The position numbers and the translations under genes are program-made. Shown piece by piece: positions 14,319-14,748 of a stretch of 14,748 nucleotides of DNA. The notes below the pieces were generated by a model, which had not been told where the DNA came from, searched no databases, and saw only the letters and a program-made list of their open reading frames with translations. Origin of the DNA: Arcicella sp043769985 (GTDB lineage: Bacteria > Bacteroidota > Bacteroidia > Cytophagales > Spirosomataceae). Numbering within the stretch: the stretch's first letter is position 1; every line of letters starts with the position of its first letter. The stretch spans positions 1-14,748 of the forward strand of contig JAYVIV010000292.1 in the NCBI GenBank assembly GCA_043769985.1, given 5' to 3'.

Positions 14319-14748
14319 TCACAACCTCGGAATCAACATTGGCACATTTTTCTGATATTCTTCATACTGTTTACCATAAACTCTCACCAATTTTTTCTCT
14401 TCAAAATAAATTCCAATCCTTACGTAAATCGTTATAAATAAGGCAGTTGTCAAAAAAGTTTCGGTAGCAAAAAAACCAAATGTCCCCCAGAAAAATAGCA
14501 AAGTCCCTGTGTATAATGGATGTCTAATAAATTCGGATAGACCATCTGTTTTGAGCATAAATGGTTCTTCCTTTTTATCAAAATCAATTCCTAAGAACTC
14601 TTTGGAAGCATATCCCCTAATAGAAATATACATCATAAAAATTCCCGCAGACATCATAATTCCACCTAAAAGTTGATTGAAAATTGAATCTTCCATCAAT
14701 CTTTTTGATTCTGCCGTAATTAGAAAATACAGAATTGGAATTAGCAAA
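14319..14748 (-). CDS. Isoprenylcysteine/phospholipid methyltransferase-like membrane protein (partial, N-terminus outside window)
   Basis: About 142 C-terminal residues are visible. The frame is still open at the right edge, so the true start lies beyond the window; the leftmost TTG at 14747 is not a credible start. Hydrophobic segments (GGIMMSAGIFMMYISI, TGTLLFFWGTFGFFATETFL, TTALFITIYVRIGIYF) show an integral membrane protein. The motif LSEFIRHPLYTGTLLFF and the tail EEKKLVRVYGKQYEEYQKNVPMLIP match the SAM-binding end of the ICMT/PEMT/NnrU group (RHPxYxG, then E-E...G..Y..Y...VP). Members methylate isoprenylcysteine, phospholipids or unknown lipids; most bacterial ones are uncharacterised. 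It converges with rpiB across the nested repeat. Family assignment is good, substrate unknown. Confidence 0.85.
   Translation of the reverse strand, partial: LLIPILYFLITAESKRLMEDSIFNQLLGGIMMSAGIFMMYISIRGYASKEFLGIDFDKKEEPFMLKTDGLSEFIRHPLYTGTLLFFWGTFGFFATETFLTTALFITIYVRIGIYFEEKKLVRVYGKQYEEYQKNVPMLIPRL

Noticed and set aside
14319..14747. Complete 142-residue gene with a TTG start at the right edge
   Set aside because: The frame simply continues to the last base; the visible part lacks the beginning of the membrane domain, so it is a truncated gene rather than one starting at TTG.

Overview
The window is an AT-rich stretch of a bacterial chromosome, most likely from the Bacteroidota and plausibly the Cytophagales. 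Reasons: two secreted proteins have signal peptides ending in FA|Q; one of them combines a DUF1080 domain with PA14; there are no clear Shine-Dalgarno sequences but A-rich leaders; two TAnnTTTG-type promoter hexamer candidates are present; and many intergenic gaps hold palindromic or tandem repeats of a kind common in this phylum. It looks like core and metabolic chromosome, not a mobile island. I saw no transposase, integrase, tRNA, rRNA, CRISPR array or recognisable defence cassette.

Layout. Positions 1-2535 (minus strand) hold a secreted-protein pair: a DUF1080/PA14 protein, then the N-terminal part of a sorbosone/glucose-dehydrogenase-like beta-propeller protein that runs off the left edge. 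A REPIN-like inverted repeat lies between them. Divergent from this pair, 2669-4156 (plus) encodes a Baeyer-Villiger-type flavin monooxygenase, which ends in a palindrome shared with the next, convergent gene. Positions 4236-7874 (minus) hold, in transcription order, an alpha-oxoamine-synthase-like PLP enzyme, a strong terminator hairpin, biotin synthase (bioB), a BCP/AhpE-like peroxiredoxin, and a small membrane protein of unknown function. Positions 8010-10662 (minus) hold a DoxX-family membrane protein and a FUSC/YccS-type inner-membrane protein, probably co-transcribed.

Positions 10906-12591 (plus) encode a PolX-family protein. Its PHP nuclease site is complete, but its polymerase site has lost all three catalytic aspartates. 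Convergent to it, 12708-13439 (minus) encodes a LOG-family nucleotide phosphoribohydrolase. Divergent from that, 13708-14148 (plus) encodes ribose-5-phosphate isomerase B. The right edge carries a partial isoprenylcysteine/phospholipid-methyltransferase-like membrane protein (minus), separated from rpiB by a nested inverted repeat.

Functional links are loose: possible extracellular sugar processing at the left, biotin and redox functions in the middle, DNA repair and nucleotide/pentose metabolism at the right. The most noteworthy observations are the polymerase-dead PolX and the density and variety of intergenic repeats: at least eight different elements in under 15 kb, several touching stop or start codons. 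I found no convincing new multi-gene system. No stretch above 300 bases lacks a gene; the larger gaps (10663-10905, 13440-13707) are covered by the repeat and promoter entries below.
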